From the NCBI GenBank assembly GCA_045647885.1, contig JAZRMX010000030.1, positions 1 to 27,286 of the forward strand: DNA of 27,286 bases, in the 5' to 3' direction. The notes below the pieces were generated by a model. That model saw only the letters and a program-made list of their open reading frames with translations. It made no database searches and had not been told where the DNA came from. Source of the stretch: HGM04593 sp045647885. Lineage in GTDB: Bacteria; Bacteroidota; Bacteroidia; Bacteroidales; Bacteroidaceae. Positions 1-6,368 of the stretch are shown here, piece by piece. Every line of letters begins with the position of its first letter. Position 1 is the stretch's first letter. Position numbers and translations under genes: made by a program.

Positions 1-30
1 GGAAGTGCTCTACCACTGAGCTATAACAGC
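1..30 (-). tRNA. tRNA, 5' half only (probably Thr-GGT), cut by window edge
   Basis: On the minus strand this reads as the 5' half of a tRNA: acceptor strand GCTGTTA, TA, a D-stem GCTC/GAGC pair, and the first arm of an anticodon stem (CTTCC). The anticodon lies outside the window. The 5' end resembles bacterial tRNA-Thr(GGT), and the preceding order Thr-Tyr-Gly matches the conserved Thr-Tyr-Gly-Thr-tuf cluster, so Thr(GGT) is the best inference. Gly(GCC) is an alternative that cannot be excluded from the half seen. Confidence 0.8.
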
Positions 31-40
31 GTTGAAAAAG

Positions 41-113
41 AGCGGAAGACGGGGCTCAAACCCGCGACCCTCAGCTTGGAAGGCTAATGCTCTATCAACT
101 GAGCTACTTCCGC
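41..113 (-). tRNA. tRNA-Gly(TCC)
   Basis: A 73-nt cloverleaf is complete on the minus strand: acceptor GCGGAAG/CTTCCGC, D-stem GCTC/GAGC, anticodon loop CTTCCAA with anticodon TCC, and T-loop TTTGAGC with a GCGGG/CCCGT stem. The 3' CCA is not encoded. It sits third in the tRNA cluster, 10 nt before the next tRNA. Confidence 0.96.
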
Positions 114-206
114 AATACGTTTACATAAAGAATTTGCAAACTAACAAAGACAGTTTCTACACGATAACCGCCAAGGCTGGTTTGCATTCTCTTTTTCAAC
201 ACATTG

Positions 207-289
207 TGGGCAAAGATGGATTCGAACCACCGAAGTCGAAAGACAGCAGATTTACAGTCTGCCCCATTTGGCCACTCTGGAATTTGCCC
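207..289 (-). tRNA. tRNA-Tyr(GTA)
   Basis: An 83-nt class II tRNA on the minus strand, with acceptor GGGCAAA/TTTGCCC, an anticodon loop around GTA (CTGTAAA), a long variable arm as expected for bacterial tRNA-Tyr, and a canonical T-loop TTCGAAT. The 3' CCA is not encoded. It lies between the Thr(TGT) and Gly(TCC) genes. Confidence 0.96.
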
Positions 290-354
290 TTTGTCACTAT
301 TTCAAGAAAACGCACTTGCGACAACTTTAAACTTATCGCCACCGCTTTGTTTCG

Positions 355-428
355 AGCCTCTTGTCGGATTCGAACCAACGACCCCGAGATTACAAATCAC
401 GTGCTCTGGCCAACTGAGCTAAAGAGGC
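355..428 (-). tRNA. tRNA-Thr(TGT)
   Basis: A 74-nt cloverleaf on the minus strand: acceptor GCCTCTT/AAGAGGC, D-stem GCTC/GAGC, anticodon loop TTTGTAA (anticodon TGT), T-stem GTTGG/CCGAC with loop TTCGAAT. The anticodon stem has one T-T mismatch in its middle. It is the first tRNA of the cluster, just downstream of a strong promoter. Confidence 0.95.
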
Positions 429-471
429 AGTCTCATACATTTGCTGTGCTGTTACCGTTGTAAAGCGAGTG

Positions 472-501
472 CAAATGTACGAGTTTTTTTTTAATCACAA
501 A
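472..501 (-). promoter_or_regulatory. Bacteroidota-type promoter for the tRNA (tuf) cluster
   Basis: On the minus strand TTTG (501-498) is followed after 18 bp by TACATTTG (479-472), matching the Bacteroidota sigma-70 consensus TTTG...TAnnTTTG. Transcription would start near 465, about 35 nt before tRNA-Thr(TGT). The tRNAs, and presumably tuf beyond the edge, therefore seem to have their own promoter in addition to any read-through from hpf. Confidence 0.75.
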
Positions 502-527
502 ACTTTTTCGGTGTTTTTTTTCATTAT

Positions 528-821
528 TTACTTCATTTTTTCGCGTTTTTTCTCGATTTGCACCTTCAAAGCATCAATTGCAGCCAATAATGCGTCTTCA
601 AAAGTGTCGGAAGTTTTAGACGCAAACATATCACCGGAACCGGAAGAAAGATTCAAAGCCACCTCCTTATTCATCGCAGTTTCAGGCTTGATCAACTTCA
701 TAGTCACCTCGAGCGCAGTTGCACCTTCGCAGAATTTTTCGACTTTCGCTACTTTTTTCTCTACAAATTCCAACAACTGGGTTGATGCATCGAAATGCAC
801 AGACTGAATTCTTGTCTCCAT
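528..821 (-). CDS. hpf: Ribosome hibernation-promoting factor (short HPF/YfiA family)
   Basis: The 97-residue product has the size and sequence pattern of a single-domain HPF/RaiA (sigma-54 modulation, S30AE) protein: an N-terminal METRIQSVHFDAS strand, a helix ending VAKVEKF, and a C-terminal helix with the motif DTFEDALLAAIDALKVQIEK. Such proteins bind the decoding and mRNA channel of the small subunit and silence ribosomes under stress. It lacks the C-terminal dimerisation domain of long HPF. The ATG at 821 follows the xerC stop by 18 nt, so the two are probably co-transcribed from the rpsU promoter. The link to rpsU and the tRNA cluster keeps it in a translation context. Confidence 0.93.
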   Translation of the reverse strand: METRIQSVHFDASTQLLEFVEKKVAKVEKFCEGATALEVTMKLIKPETAMNKEVALNLSSGSGDMFASKTSDTFEDALLAAIDALKVQIEKKREKMK

Positions 822-839
822 AAAAAATCCTCCTATAAT

Positions 840-1730
840 TTAGTTATTACCGGCTCGCGGATGAGCCTTATCATAAAAACGTTTCAATTCTTCAAAAGTA
901 AGATGTGTGTAAATTTCGGTTGTCGCAAGCCGGCGATGCCCCAAGAGTTCCTTCACAGCAAGCAACTCAGCATCATTATTAAGCATCGCAGTCGCAAAGC
1001 TATGCCTCAAGACGTGTGGACTTCTCTTTTTCACTGTAGTTACACAGGAAAGACGCCTGTTCACAAGCCGGTATACCTGCGAGTGCGAAATTCGCTCTCC
1101 TTTAGAATTCACAAAAAACGCAGACTCGCCCTCCTGAGCAACAGAGGCGCGCGCGTACATATAATTCTCAAATTCCAGTTTAAGCTCCGATGCAAACGGG
1201 ATTATGCGCTCTTTATTACGCTTGCCAAGAACCTTAAGCTTGCAGGCCACCATATCGACATCAGCAACATCGAGCCCGACAAGTTCCGACAGACGCATAC
1301 CCGTTTCATAGAAGCACATTATAACAGTCCTGTCGCGACAGCCATCAAACCCGGCACCGAAAGAAAGTTCATCGATAAGAGAATTCATCTCCTCCTCTTT
1401 TATAAATACAGGAAGAGCCTTACGACACTTCGGCCCCCGCACTGCAACAGCCGGATTCAGAGCAGCACTTCCTTCACGACGCATATAGACATAAAAAGAG
1501 CGCAACGCACTCAGTTTTCTGCATACCGAGCTCGCAGCGCAACCACCCTCCATAAGAGAAGCCATCCACAGACGGACAATATCGACATCGGCATCCAGCA
1601 CAGACGGAGCGCCTTCCAGCGAACCGACGAAAGCCTCAAACGCGCGAAGGTCCCCCGCATACGCTCTCAACGTATGCTCCGAGTACTTTCTCTCGTTCTT
1701 AAGATAGCCGATAAAAGAGTCTATAAACAT
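840..1730 (-). CDS. xerC: Tyrosine recombinase XerC/XerD type
   Basis: The 296-residue protein has the usual Xer layout: an N-terminal SAM-like core-binding domain (about residues 1-90) and a C-terminal catalytic domain. The catalytic set is visible: R146 (GMRLSEL), K170, H239 and R242 (HVLRHSF), H265 (LLGHRR) and the nucleophile Y274 (TTEIYTH). XerC and XerD act together on dif to resolve chromosome dimers. I chose the ATG at 1730 because Xer proteins typically begin close to this segment. The frame stays open upstream to 1823, but that extension would overlap rpsU and encodes no recognisable Xer sequence. A long palindrome abuts this start codon. XerC versus XerD cannot be decided with certainty; the rpsU-xerC-hpf neighbourhood favours XerC. 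Confidence 0.93.
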   Translation of the reverse strand: MFIDSFIGYLKNERKYSEHTLRAYAGDLRAFEAFVGSLEGAPSVLDADVDIVRLWMASLMEGGCAASSVCRKLSALRSFYVYMRREGSAALNPAVAVRGPKCRKALPVFIKEEEMNSLIDELSFGAGFDGCRDRTVIMCFYETGMRLSELVGLDVADVDMVACKLKVLGKRNKERIIPFASELKLEFENYMYARASVAQEGESAFFVNSKGERISHSQVYRLVNRRLSCVTTVKKRSPHVLRHSFATAMLNNDAELLAVKELLGHRRLATTEIYTHLTFEELKRFYDKAHPRAGNN

Positions 1731-1768
1731 ATTCGTTGCCGCAAGACAAGTCTTACGGCAACGAATAT
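1729..1768 (-). promoter_or_regulatory. Near-perfect palindrome/hairpin including the xerC start codon
   Basis: ATTCGTTGCCG (1731-1741) pairs with CGGCAACGAAT (1756-1766). After one mismatch (1742/1755) an inner AAGAC/GTCTT pairing continues almost to the centre. Two further pairs (1729-1730 with 1767-1768) bring the A and T of the xerC ATG into the stem. No T-run follows on the minus strand, so it does not look like a rho-independent terminator. It sits between rpsU and xerC and could hide the xerC start in RNA, serve as a processing site, or bind a dimeric protein as DNA. The function is inference. Confidence 0.6.
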
Positions 1769-1806
1769 ATATCAGATAAATTAAAAAAACAAGAAAAGGT
1801 GTTTTT

Positions 1807-1998
1807 TTATTCCTCGTTTGCACGAAGTTTCTGAACGTAGATAGCGTGCTCCATCTTCAATCTTTTGATTACAGAAGGTTTGTCAAACTGCTGACGTGCG
1901 CGCAACTCTTTAACTACACCGGTTTTCTCGAATTTTCTTTTGAATTTCTTGAGAGCTCTCTCAATGTTCTCGCCCTCTTTAACAGGTACTACAATCAT
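1807..1998 (-). CDS. rpsU: 30S ribosomal protein S21
   Basis: The 63-residue basic protein (MIVVPVKEGENIERALKKFKRKFEKTG...) matches bacterial S21 in length and in the conserved ENIERALKKFKRK helix. S21 joins the small subunit late in assembly, close to the 3' end of 16S rRNA. It is the first gene of the run rpsU-xerC-hpf, with a consensus promoter at 2051-2081. The ATG at 1998 is the only sensible start. Confidence 0.96.
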   Translation of the reverse strand: MIVVPVKEGENIERALKKFKRKFEKTGVVKELRARQQFDKPSVIKRLKMEHAIYVQKLRANEE

Positions 1999-2050
1999 TT
2001 CCTATTTATATTTTTAGTTTATATTATTATCCACTGAACAAAATGTGGCG

Positions 2051-2081
2051 CAAAAGTAGGCACAATTTCTTAATTGGCAAA
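2051..2081 (-). promoter_or_regulatory. Bacteroidota-type promoter for rpsU
   Basis: On the minus strand TTTG (2081-2078) is followed after 19 bp by TACTTTTG (2058-2051), a full match to TAnnTTTG. Transcription would begin near 2044, giving a leader of about 45 nt before rpsU. Confidence 0.78.
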
Positions 2082-2103
2082 ACTTTTGCGCTAATTTTTG
2101 CAT

Positions 2104-2140
2104 AAAAAAAGGCAAAGAGCCCTAAAAGAACTCTTTGCCT
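2104..2140 (-). terminator. Rho-independent terminator of mdh
   Basis: AGGCAAAGAG (2110-2119) and CTCTTTGCCT (2131-2140) form a 10-bp stem with an 11-nt loop. On the minus strand it is followed by a run of seven T (plus-strand A at 2104-2110). It lies 24 bp after the mdh stop codon. Confidence 0.9.
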
Positions 2141-2164
2141 GCCTATTTTAACAAGGTAAGTCTA

Positions 2165-3157
2165 TTAAAGATTGGGGTTGAGAGTGCTCCACTCCTCAAC
2201 TGCGGGGATGATGCCGAGAGCGATAATCTCGTCGCGCATCTTGCCCAAGTGCTCTACTGAAGACTGCAAAGCCGCCATCTCCTCTGCTGTACCCTGGGGA
2301 GCTACATAGTGAACACCGTCAGCATCGATAATTGTGGGCATAGCCATCATCACATTCTTGTAACCAAGTTCCTCGCTATTAACATAGCAACCTGCGGGCA
2401 ATGTGTAAGGAGCGCCACCCATAGCAGCCTCAATCATCTTAATAGCGCAGTAAGAGGGGCTCTGGAATGAACTGCGACCACGAAGTTTGATAATGTTAGA
2501 ACCTCCCTGAACAGTGTTGTGCTTAATCTCTGCCCAACGCTCCTCTGACAAGCCCATTTCAGCCAAAGGCTTACCATCGATCTGAACCTGAGAAGCGAAA
2601 ACAGCCATCTGCTCGCCGTGACCACCATAAGTCTTTGCACCTGTAACCTTGTCCTGCTGAACACCAAACTCCTTAGCAAGAGCCTGCTGCAAACGAGTTG
2701 AGTCGAGAGCTGCCAAAGATGTCAACTGGTTAGGTTTCAAACCTGAGTGGATGAGGGCTGTAAGAGCTGTAACGTCAGCGGGGTTGAAAATAACAACAAC
2801 ATGCTTAACATCGGGGCAATATTTCTTGATGAAATCACCGAACTCGGCAGCGATCTGGCAGTTACCCTTCAACAAATCCTCACGTGTCATACCCTCCTTA
2901 CGGGGAGCACCACCTGAAGAAACGATATATTTAGCACCAGTGAAAGCCTCCTCGGGGTTAGTTGTCCAAGTAATGTTAGCACCGGGGAAACCGCAGTGAG
3001 CCATCTCGTCAGCCACGCCGTGTACACCGGGTTCAAAGATATCATACAAGCAGATGTTGGGAGTCAAACCGAGCATCAAAGCACTCTGTACCATGTTTGA
3101 ACCGATCATACCACCGGCACCTACAATTGTCAATTTTTCATTAGTCAAATACTGCAT
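2165..3157 (-). CDS. mdh: NAD-dependent malate dehydrogenase
   Basis: This 330-residue protein belongs to the lactate/malate dehydrogenase family and interconverts malate and oxaloacetate with NAD(H). Visible motifs are the Rossmann glycine loop GAGGMIG (13-19), the mobile loop APRKEGMTREDL with R86 and R92 (arginine at the selectivity site points to malate rather than lactate), the FNPADV strand, D152 and R155 (LDSTR), and the catalytic H180 (YGGHGEQM). It is a single-gene transcription unit with its own promoter and terminator, lying between rpsU and waaA. In Bacteroidota this enzyme works in the reductive succinate branch. The ATG at 3157 fits the N-terminus of the fold. Confidence 0.95.
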   Translation of the reverse strand: MQYLTNEKLTIVGAGGMIGSNMVQSALMLGLTPNICLYDIFEPGVHGVADEMAHCGFPGANITWTTNPEEAFTGAKYIVSSGGAPRKEGMTREDLLKGNCQIAAEFGDFIKKYCPDVKHVVVIFNPADVTALTALIHSGLKPNQLTSLAALDSTRLQQALAKEFGVQQDKVTGAKTYGGHGEQMAVFASQVQIDGKPLAEMGLSEERWAEIKHNTVQGGSNIIKLRGRSSFQSPSYCAIKMIEAAMGGAPYTLPAGCYVNSEELGYKNVMMAMPTIIDADGVHYVAPQGTAEEMAALQSSVEHLGKMRDEIIALGIIPAVEEWSTLNPNL

Positions 3158-3216
3158 AATCTTAAAATTTAAATGTTTACTTATTCTATTTTCAAATCAA
3201 GTGACAACCACTTCTG

Positions 3217-3245
3217 CGAAGATAATAAAAAATCCTTATCTCCAA
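3217..3245 (-). promoter_or_regulatory. Candidate mdh promoter with TATCTTCG -7 box
   Basis: On the minus strand TATCTTCG (3224-3217) resembles TAnnTTTG with one change in the last triplet. A TTG lies 18 bp upstream (3245-3243). The start would be near 3210, about 53 nt before mdh. The same octamer precedes the rhomboid pair and argS. Confidence 0.5.
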
Positions 3246-3282
3246 TATGTGATTGGCAATGTTTATCAAAAAAGGTGCAAAA

Positions 3283-4506
3283 TCAAAGCCCCAAAGCCTT
3301 GAAAATTCTTGCCGAAGCACCGGCATTCTGCGAAACATACGCTCCAGCGGCCTCACCAGCCTTCTTTGCATACTCCTCATCACTGTCAATGCGCGACATT
3401 TTCTGCTCAAAATCCTCTCTCGAAGTAATCTCCAGACCTCCGCCACAAGCCTTCAACTGCTGCGCCTCCTGGAATTTATGGTTATTGGGACCGAAAAATA
3501 CCGGAATACCATAAACCGCCGCCTCAAGTATATTGTGAATACCGACGCCAAAACCGCCGCCGACATAAGCCACATTACCATAACGATAGATTGAAGAGAG
3601 CAAGCCAAAACAGTCGATTATAAGACATTTTGCCGAGCGAACCTCCTCCATAGTAGCCTGTGTATAGCGAACGCACAAACCGCGCAACTGCTCTTCAATA
3701 TCTTTTATGCGCTCTTCGTTCACCTCGTGCGACGCCACAATCAGTTTCCAACCCGGATGGGTGTTAAAATAAGACATATATACAGCCTCATCAGGTCCCC
3801 AAGAACTTCCTGCAATGAAAATCTTTTTGCCATCCTCGACAAACGTTGCCACCAAAGGCAGAAGATGAGCCTGCTCGGCAATCTTTGCCACACGGTCGAA
3901 GCGGGTATCACCCACTACCGTAACGTTATTTACACCCACCGAAGCCAAGAGCTCCTTAGAAGCCTCATTTTGTACAAAAAGATGGGTAAAAGAGTGAAGA
4001 ACCTTGCGATATAAGCCTCCCCACCACTTAAAGAACACCTGCTCCTTGCGGAATATCGAAGATATGCTGTATGTAGGAATTCCGCGTTTCTTCAAGGCAA
4101 ACAGGAAGTTCAACCAAAATTCGTATTTTACAAAAAACACCATTTTAGGGTTCAGCAGATTGAGGAAACGCCTCACGTTAGATGGAGTGTCGAATGGCAG
4201 ATAGCACACAACATCGGCCTGCTGATAATTACGCGCCGAGCGATAACCCGAAGGCGAGAAGAAAGTAAGTACAATACGGTATTCGGGGTGTGTAGCACGG
4301 AATTTCTCAATCATGGGACGACCCTGCTCAAACTCGCCCAAAGACGAGGCGTGAAACCATATATAATCGGTATCCTTCTTTATCCCTTTCTCCAGCGAAG
4401 AGAATATATCCTTATGCCCCTCAAGCAGCTGAACAGCCTTCTTGTGTCCAAAAAGCGCCGCCAACTTAACAAAGGCCATATATATGTAGATTCCAAGTGT
4501 ATACAT
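3283..4506 (-). CDS. waaA: 3-deoxy-D-manno-octulosonic acid (Kdo) transferase
   Basis: The 407-residue protein is a GT-B glycosyltransferase of the WaaA/KdtA family (GT30), which transfers Kdo from CMP-Kdo to the lipid A precursor at the inner membrane. It has an N-terminal hydrophobic anchor (about residues 4-19), the motif HASSLGEFEQGRPMIE with the likely catalytic base E58 in LGEF, a KYEFWLN segment, and the C-terminal GGGFGVGIHNILEAAVYGIPVFFGP region for the nucleotide sugar. Length is close to the family norm of about 420. It starts 11 nt after the gltX stop, so gltX-waaA is an operon. I see no hairpin terminator between it and mdh. Confidence 0.94.
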   Translation of the reverse strand: MYTLGIYIYMAFVKLAALFGHKKAVQLLEGHKDIFSSLEKGIKKDTDYIWFHASSLGEFEQGRPMIEKFRATHPEYRIVLTFFSPSGYRSARNYQQADVVCYLPFDTPSNVRRFLNLLNPKMVFFVKYEFWLNFLFALKKRGIPTYSISSIFRKEQVFFKWWGGLYRKVLHSFTHLFVQNEASKELLASVGVNNVTVVGDTRFDRVAKIAEQAHLLPLVATFVEDGKKIFIAGSSWGPDEAVYMSYFNTHPGWKLIVASHEVNEERIKDIEEQLRGLCVRYTQATMEEVRSAKCLIIDCFGLLSSIYRYGNVAYVGGGFGVGIHNILEAAVYGIPVFFGPNNHKFQEAQQLKACGGGLEITSREDFEQKMSRIDSDEEYAKKAGEAAGAYVSQNAGASARIFKALGL

Positions 4507-4517
4507 ACCTTTTTTCT

Positions 4518-6044
4518 TTAGCCTAAAATTTCAATTGCACGACGCAGACGGGCAAGAGTCTCCTCCTTGCCTATCAAGCCGGAAATATCGAACATCTGAG
4601 GACCTTTACCCTCGCCGACGAGCGCAAGGCGGAAAGCATTCATAATCTCGCCCATACCATATCCCTTGCTCTCAATCCACTCGTGAACAGCCTTGTCCTG
4701 ATTCTCTATTGAGAAATCGTCGAGGCTCTCGAGAAGCGCAGCAAGCTCGCCCATCTTCTGTGCCGAATCCTCTTTCCAACGTTTCTTGGCAGTTTTTTCA
4801 TCATACTCTGTGGGAGCAATGAAATAGAAGTTACAAGCATCCCAAAGTTCGTGTACAAAATTCACACGGCCCTTCATCAGCGACACAATTCTAGTGAGCA
4901 GCTCCATACTTGTCTCTATGCCGTGAGATTTTACAACAGGCATAAACACCGCAGCTATCTCCTCGTCGCTCTTCTGCAATATATATTCGTGGTTGAACCA
5001 CACCATCTTCTTATAGTCGAAACGCGCACCCGCCTTACTGCACTTTGAAAGGTCAAATTTTGCAATAAGGTCTTCCATAGACATCATCTCCACGTCGTCA
5101 CCGGGATTCCAACCAAGCAGAGCGAGGAAGTTGATTACAGCCTCGGGCAAGTAGTCACTCTCGCGGAAACCAGAAGAGATTGCACCGCTCTTGGGGTCGT
5201 GCCACTCAAGAGGGAACACAGGGAAACCAAGACGGTCACCGTCGCGCTTGCTCAATTTACCATTACCCTCGGGCTTGAGAAGCAACGAAAGGTGAGCAAA
5301 CTGGGGCATTGTATCATCCCAACCGAATGCACGGTAAAGCAACACGTGGAGGGGAGCCGAAGGCAACCACTCTTCGCCACGAATAACGTGCGAAATGTTC
5401 ATCAGGTGGTCATCCACAATGTTTGCAAGGTGATATGTGGGAAGTTCATCGGCAGACTTGTAAAGAACCTTGTCGTCGAGAATAGAAGAATCAATGGTAA
5501 CTACGCCGCGAATAAGGTCGTTCACCACTACCTTCTCACCGGGCTCCACCTTGAAACGTACCACATACTGGTGGCCGCTTGCTATGAGAGCCTCAACCTC
5601 CTCAGCCGAAAGCGCCAAAGAGTTGCGCATTGAGAGACGGGTTGACGCGTCGTACTGGAAATTATCAATTTCGGCACGCTTTGCCTCAAGTTCCTCGGGA
5701 GTGTCAAAGGCAATGTAAGCCTTACCACTGTCGAGCAGCACCTTAACATATTTCTTATATATATCGCGACGCTCCGACTGACGATAAGGACCGCAGTCGC
5801 CGCCAAAAGAGACGCCTTCGTCAAATTTTATGCCCAACCAACGGAACGACTCAAGAATATACTCCTCGGCACCGGGTACGAAACGGTTGGAGTCGGTATC
5901 CTCTATACGGAAAATAAGTTCACCGCCGTGCTGTTTGGCAAACAAATAGTTATATAATGCTGTTCTCACACCGCCAATATGCAACGGTCCGGTGGGGCTG
6001 GGCGCAAAACGCACCCTTACTTTACGCTCATTCATATCATTCAT
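4518..6044 (-). CDS. gltX: Glutamyl-tRNA synthetase
   Basis: The 508-residue class Ic synthetase charges tRNA-Glu. The HIGH-type motif is in FAPSPTGPLHIGG (H22-I23-G24) and the KMSKS-type motif is KLSKR (263-267). The C-terminal half is the helical anticodon-binding region. Length is normal for bacterial GluRS. The ATG at 6044 gives MNDMNERKVRVRF; an in-frame ATG at 6035 (MNERKVRV) is an equally good start by comparison with the family's usual N-terminus. No gatCAB genes are in the window, so whether it also charges tRNA-Gln cannot be judged here. It leads the gltX-waaA operon from a consensus promoter at 6126-6156. Confidence 0.96.
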   Translation of the reverse strand: MNDMNERKVRVRFAPSPTGPLHIGGVRTALYNYLFAKQHGGELIFRIEDTDSNRFVPGAEEYILESFRWLGIKFDEGVSFGGDCGPYRQSERRDIYKKYVKVLLDSGKAYIAFDTPEELEAKRAEIDNFQYDASTRLSMRNSLALSAEEVEALIASGHQYVVRFKVEPGEKVVVNDLIRGVVTIDSSILDDKVLYKSADELPTYHLANIVDDHLMNISHVIRGEEWLPSAPLHVLLYRAFGWDDTMPQFAHLSLLLKPEGNGKLSKRDGDRLGFPVFPLEWHDPKSGAISSGFRESDYLPEAVINFLALLGWNPGDDVEMMSMEDLIAKFDLSKCSKAGARFDYKKMVWFNHEYILQKSDEEIAAVFMPVVKSHGIETSMELLTRIVSLMKGRVNFVHELWDACNFYFIAPTEYDEKTAKKRWKEDSAQKMGELAALLESLDDFSIENQDKAVHEWIESKGYGMGEIMNAFRLALVGEGKGPQMFDISGLIGKEETLARLRRAIEILG

Positions 6045-6125
6045 TTATAAAGCATTACGTACGCCGCAAAAAGAGCTCGTGCCGCCATTTCGCAAGAACG
6101 CACAATAACGCAAATTATTATTGCA

Positions 6126-6156
6126 CAAAAATACTACAAGTTACGTTCCCCACAAA
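6126..6156 (-). promoter_or_regulatory. Bacteroidota-type promoter for gltX-waaA
   Basis: On the minus strand TTTG (6156-6153), a 19-bp spacer and TATTTTTG (6133-6126) match the consensus fully. The leader would be about 75 nt. It is the minus-strand half of a divergent promoter region shared with the HD phosphohydrolase gene. Confidence 0.75.
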
Positions 6157-6190
6157 ATAAATCCTCTTATTTTTCAAAACCCCAGCCCTT

Positions 6191-6212
6191 TGCCTGTCGC
6201 AAAAAACAGGCA
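6191..6212. other. Short inverted repeat in the gltX/pgpH divergent region
   Basis: TGCCTGT (6191-6197) and ACAGGCA (6206-6212) form a 7-bp inverted repeat with an 8-bp spacer. It lies between the two divergent promoters, outside both predicted transcripts, so it would act as DNA if at all (possible operator). The rest of the 324-bp gene-free stretch 6045-6368 holds only the two promoters and leaders; I see no RNA gene or other ORF there. Confidence 0.25.
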
Positions 6213-6293
6213 CAACCACCCGCGCAAATCCGGGAAGAGCATACCACAAAGAGCCACAACACCCCGATGCTGTACAAAAGAGAGAAACAACAG

Positions 6294-6323
6294 TTTGAAA
6301 TTTGTTATTTTTTCGTACATTTG
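6294..6323 (+). promoter_or_regulatory. Bacteroidota-type promoter for the HD phosphohydrolase gene
   Basis: TTTG (6294-6297), an 18-bp spacer and TACATTTG (6316-6323) match the consensus. The start would fall near 6330. This makes the ATG at 6369 a better gene start than the GTG at 6336, which would sit almost at the transcript's 5' end. Confidence 0.75.
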
Positions 6324-6368
6324 CTTTTATAACAAGTGCCGGATGCGCACACAAAAAAAAGTGGCAAG

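Noticed and set aside
32..463. Open frames on the plus strand across the tRNA cluster (up to 143 codons)
   Set aside because: They run antisense through three well-formed tRNA genes and carry no protein signature.
1729..1768. Reading the xerC palindrome as a dif site
   Set aside because: Dif sites have two 11-bp arms around a 6-bp centre; here the centre is 14 bp and itself palindromic, and the arms do not resemble known dif arms.
795..1784. A 329-codon plus-strand frame opposite xerC
   Set aside because: It is the antisense shadow of a recombinase with all catalytic residues intact on the minus strand.
1731..1823. Longer xerC start in the open frame upstream
   Set aside because: It would overlap rpsU, translate through a palindrome, and add residues with no likeness to Xer proteins.
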